Positions 62,571 to 64,000 of a DNA stretch of 64,000 bases are shown piece by piece; position 1 is the stretch's first letter; each line of letters begins with the position of its first letter. The DNA lies in assembly GCA_022483015.1 (NCBI GenBank), contig JAKVOB010000001.1:186001-250000 (forward strand). The letters run 5' to 3'. The position numbers and the translations under genes are program-made. The notes below the pieces were generated by a model that was given only the letters and a program-made list of their open reading frames with translations, ran no database searches and was not told where the DNA came from. Source of the stretch: Atopobiaceae bacterium (lineage in GTDB: Bacteria > Actinomycetota > Coriobacteriia > Coriobacteriales > Atopobiaceae).

Positions 62571-63563
62571 TCAGGCACGCGCGGGCGCCGCTTCCCTCCC
62601 GGGTGGTCCCCAGCGCAGGAGGCAGCTCCCGACGTCCAGGCCTGCCCCGAAGCCTACGAGGGCCACGAGGTCGCCGTCAGCAAGCTCCCCCGCCGAGCTC
62701 AGCCGGTCGAGCGCGAGCGGGATGCAGGCGCTCGAGATGTTGCCCGTCTCGGCCAGGGTATGGGCCACACGCGCGCCATCGATGCCGAGGCGCGTCACGG
62801 CCGCGTCGAGAATCCGACGATTGGCCTGGTGGAAGACGAAGTGGTCGATGTCATCGAGCCCGATGCCGGCCTCCTCGGCCAGACCGCGCGTCGCGTCGAC
62901 GATCGCGTTCACGCCGAACTTGAAGACGCGCCTCCCTGCCATCGAGAGGAACGGGTCCGTCGCAGGACCCTCGTAGAAGGGGCTCGTGCCGGCGAGCCCT
63001 GGCACGTCGAGGGCCGCAGCGTCACCGGAGGTGGCAAGCTTGAGCGCAAGCGGGCTCTCGCCGCCGGCCCCGAGCACCGCGGCCGCCGCGCCGTCGCCGA
63101 AGAGGACGCAGGTCGCGCGGTCGGACCAGTCAAGGTAGCGCGAGCAGCGCTCGGCCGAGACCACGAGGATCCGCTCGGCGCGCCCGCGGCAGAAGGTGCC
63201 GTCGGCGACATCGAGCGCGAAGACGAACCCCGCACAGGCCGCCGAGATGTCATAGGCAGGGCAGGTGGCCCCGATGCGCTCCTGGATGACGCAGGCCTCG
63301 GCCGGCATCAGGTGGTCAGCGCTCGTGGTCGAGCAGATGAGGAGGTCGAGGTCGGACGCCTCGACGCCGGCGTCGGCCAGCGCGCGCTCGGCGGCACCCA
63401 CCGCGAGGTCGTCGAGGGTCTCTGTGGTGCAGACGCGACGCGCGTGGATGCCGGTGCGCTCGCGGATCCACTCGTCCGACGTGTCGAGGAAGGCCGAGAG
63501 CTCGTCGTTGGTGACGGAGCGCGCGGGAAGGTAGCTGCCGGTACCCATGATGTGGAACGACAT
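62571..63563 (-). CDS. fabH: 3-oxoacyl-[ACP] synthase III (FabH)
   Basis: A 330-residue initiating condensing enzyme. The catalytic Cys is in DISAACAGFVFAL, His in FHQANRRIL and Asn in LAETGNISSACIPL. It condenses acetyl-CoA or a branched primer with malonyl-ACP. GGGAGG precedes the ATG at 63563. It starts 4 bases after the MarR gene. Confidence 0.96.
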   Translation of the reverse strand: MSFHIMGTGSYLPARSVTNDELSAFLDTSDEWIRERTGIHARRVCTTETLDDLAVGAAERALADAGVEASDLDLLICSTTSADHLMPAEACVIQERIGATCPAYDISAACAGFVFALDVADGTFCRGRAERILVVSAERCSRYLDWSDRATCVLFGDGAAAAVLGAGGESPLALKLATSGDAAALDVPGLAGTSPFYEGPATDPFLSMAGRRVFKFGVNAIVDATRGLAEEAGIGLDDIDHFVFHQANRRILDAAVTRLGIDGARVAHTLAETGNISSACIPLALDRLSSAGELADGDLVALVGFGAGLDVGSCLLRWGPPGREAAPARA

Positions 63564-63567
63564 CGCG

Positions 63568-64000
63568 CTATGCCTCCCTGGCTTCTGCATAGAAGTGCTC
63601 CAGGCGACGGATGCCCTCGAGCAGGATCTCGCGCTCCTCGGACGTCATGTCACCGGCCACGGCCTCGGCCATGTGCTGGTGGAAGATGGCGTGGAGCCTG
63701 AAGACCGCCTCGCCCGAGTGCGTGAGCGTGAGGTCGAAGCGACGCCCGTCATGGGCGCTGCGGTGCTTCTCGACCAGGCCCTTGGCGACCATGCGGTTGA
63801 CCGCCGCGGTGGCCGAGGGGACCCTGATGTCGGCGGCCTCGGCAAGCTGCGAGACCGAGATGGTGCCCGCACCGTGCAGGGTGGCATGGCCGATGGCGTC
63901 GAGCAGGTGGCTCTCGCTCACCGAGACGTCGAGGCCGTGGCCACGGTTCAGGAGCTGGCCCTCGAGCACGTCGATCGAGCCATAGGTCGCGGCCAGCAGG
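63568..64000 (-). CDS. MarR-family regulator, FabT-like (5' end beyond the window)
   Basis: The last ~144 residues of a MarR regulator; the frame is open to the window edge. The winged helix-turn-helix shows ISVSQLAEAADIRVPSATAAVNRMVAKGLVEKHRS and DGRRFDLTLTHSGEAVF. It is the first gene of the fatty acid operon, the place of fabT in streptococci, where FabT with acyl-ACP represses fab genes. That role here is inferred from position. Confidence 0.85.
   Translation of the reverse strand, partial: LLAATYGSIDVLEGQLLNRGHGLDVSVSESHLLDAIGHATLHGAGTISVSQLAEAADIRVPSATAAVNRMVAKGLVEKHRSAHDGRRFDLTLTHSGEAVFRLHAIFHQHMAEAVAGDMTSEEREILLEGIRRLEHFYAEAREA

Overview
The window is high-GC bacterial DNA, almost all of it tightly packed protein genes. 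Several features point to the Actinomycetota class Coriobacteriia (Olsenella/Atopobium/Collinsella relatives): a TsaB-RimI-TsaD fusion, an AccD-AccA fusion, a FabK-type fatty acid operon, high GC with AGGAGG ribosome binding sites, and an adjacent acpS/nnr/alr/tsa block. The assignment rests on gene content and recalled family knowledge, not on a database search.

Region 1 (1-8,700) is a signalling cluster. It holds a PAS hybrid histidine kinase, a single-domain STAS protein and a membrane PP2C/SpoIIE-type phosphatase with a C-terminal anti-sigma-type ATPase, all on the minus strand. Divergent from these are a RelA/SpoT-type nucleotide pyrophosphokinase and an HD-hydrolase/STAS/phosphotransferase fusion. 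Together they look like a partner-switching network next to an alarmone synthetase-hydrolase pair.

Region 2 (8,700-20,900) is accessory DNA. It starts with a TetR-controlled pair (DAPG-hydrolase-like enzyme and HXXEE membrane protein). From about 10,940 to guaA it is a stack of decayed integrative elements. Copies of the last 15 bases of guaA and of adjoining element-end sequence recur at about 11,000, 13,316 and 14,409. Cargo includes a FUSC-like membrane protein, a second TetR gene, a small P-loop kinase, a deleted AAA/DUF4143 ATPase, a Fic gene with two in-frame TAG codons, a phage lysis cassette (holin-like protein, amidase with three CW_7 repeats, tiny membrane proteins) and several small phage-type genes. 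Repeated hairpin elements separate the small genes. No integrase is visible.

Region 3 (20,900-51,350) is mainly housekeeping: guaA, an LCP cell-wall ligase, ychF, a frameshifted polyferredoxin, groES-groEL with a CIRCE operator, a large cell-wall subtilase, a BI-1/YccA protein, a glutathione peroxidase, nadE, an M20 peptidase, the tRNA t6A genes (tsaB-rimI-tsaD, tsaE), a family 4 uracil-DNA glycosylase, alr, nnr, acpS, glmS, glmM, rpsI-rplM, a patatin-like protein and an acetyltransferase.

Region 4 (51,350-64,000) carries tmRNA (ssrA) with promoter and terminator, then a long minus-strand lipid operon. Read in the direction of transcription it is a fabT-like MarR gene, fabH, acpP, fabK, fabD, fabG, fabF, accB, fabZ, accC, accDA, degV and a nitronate monooxygenase-like gene. 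Up to accDA this is the streptococcal/lactococcal fab order.
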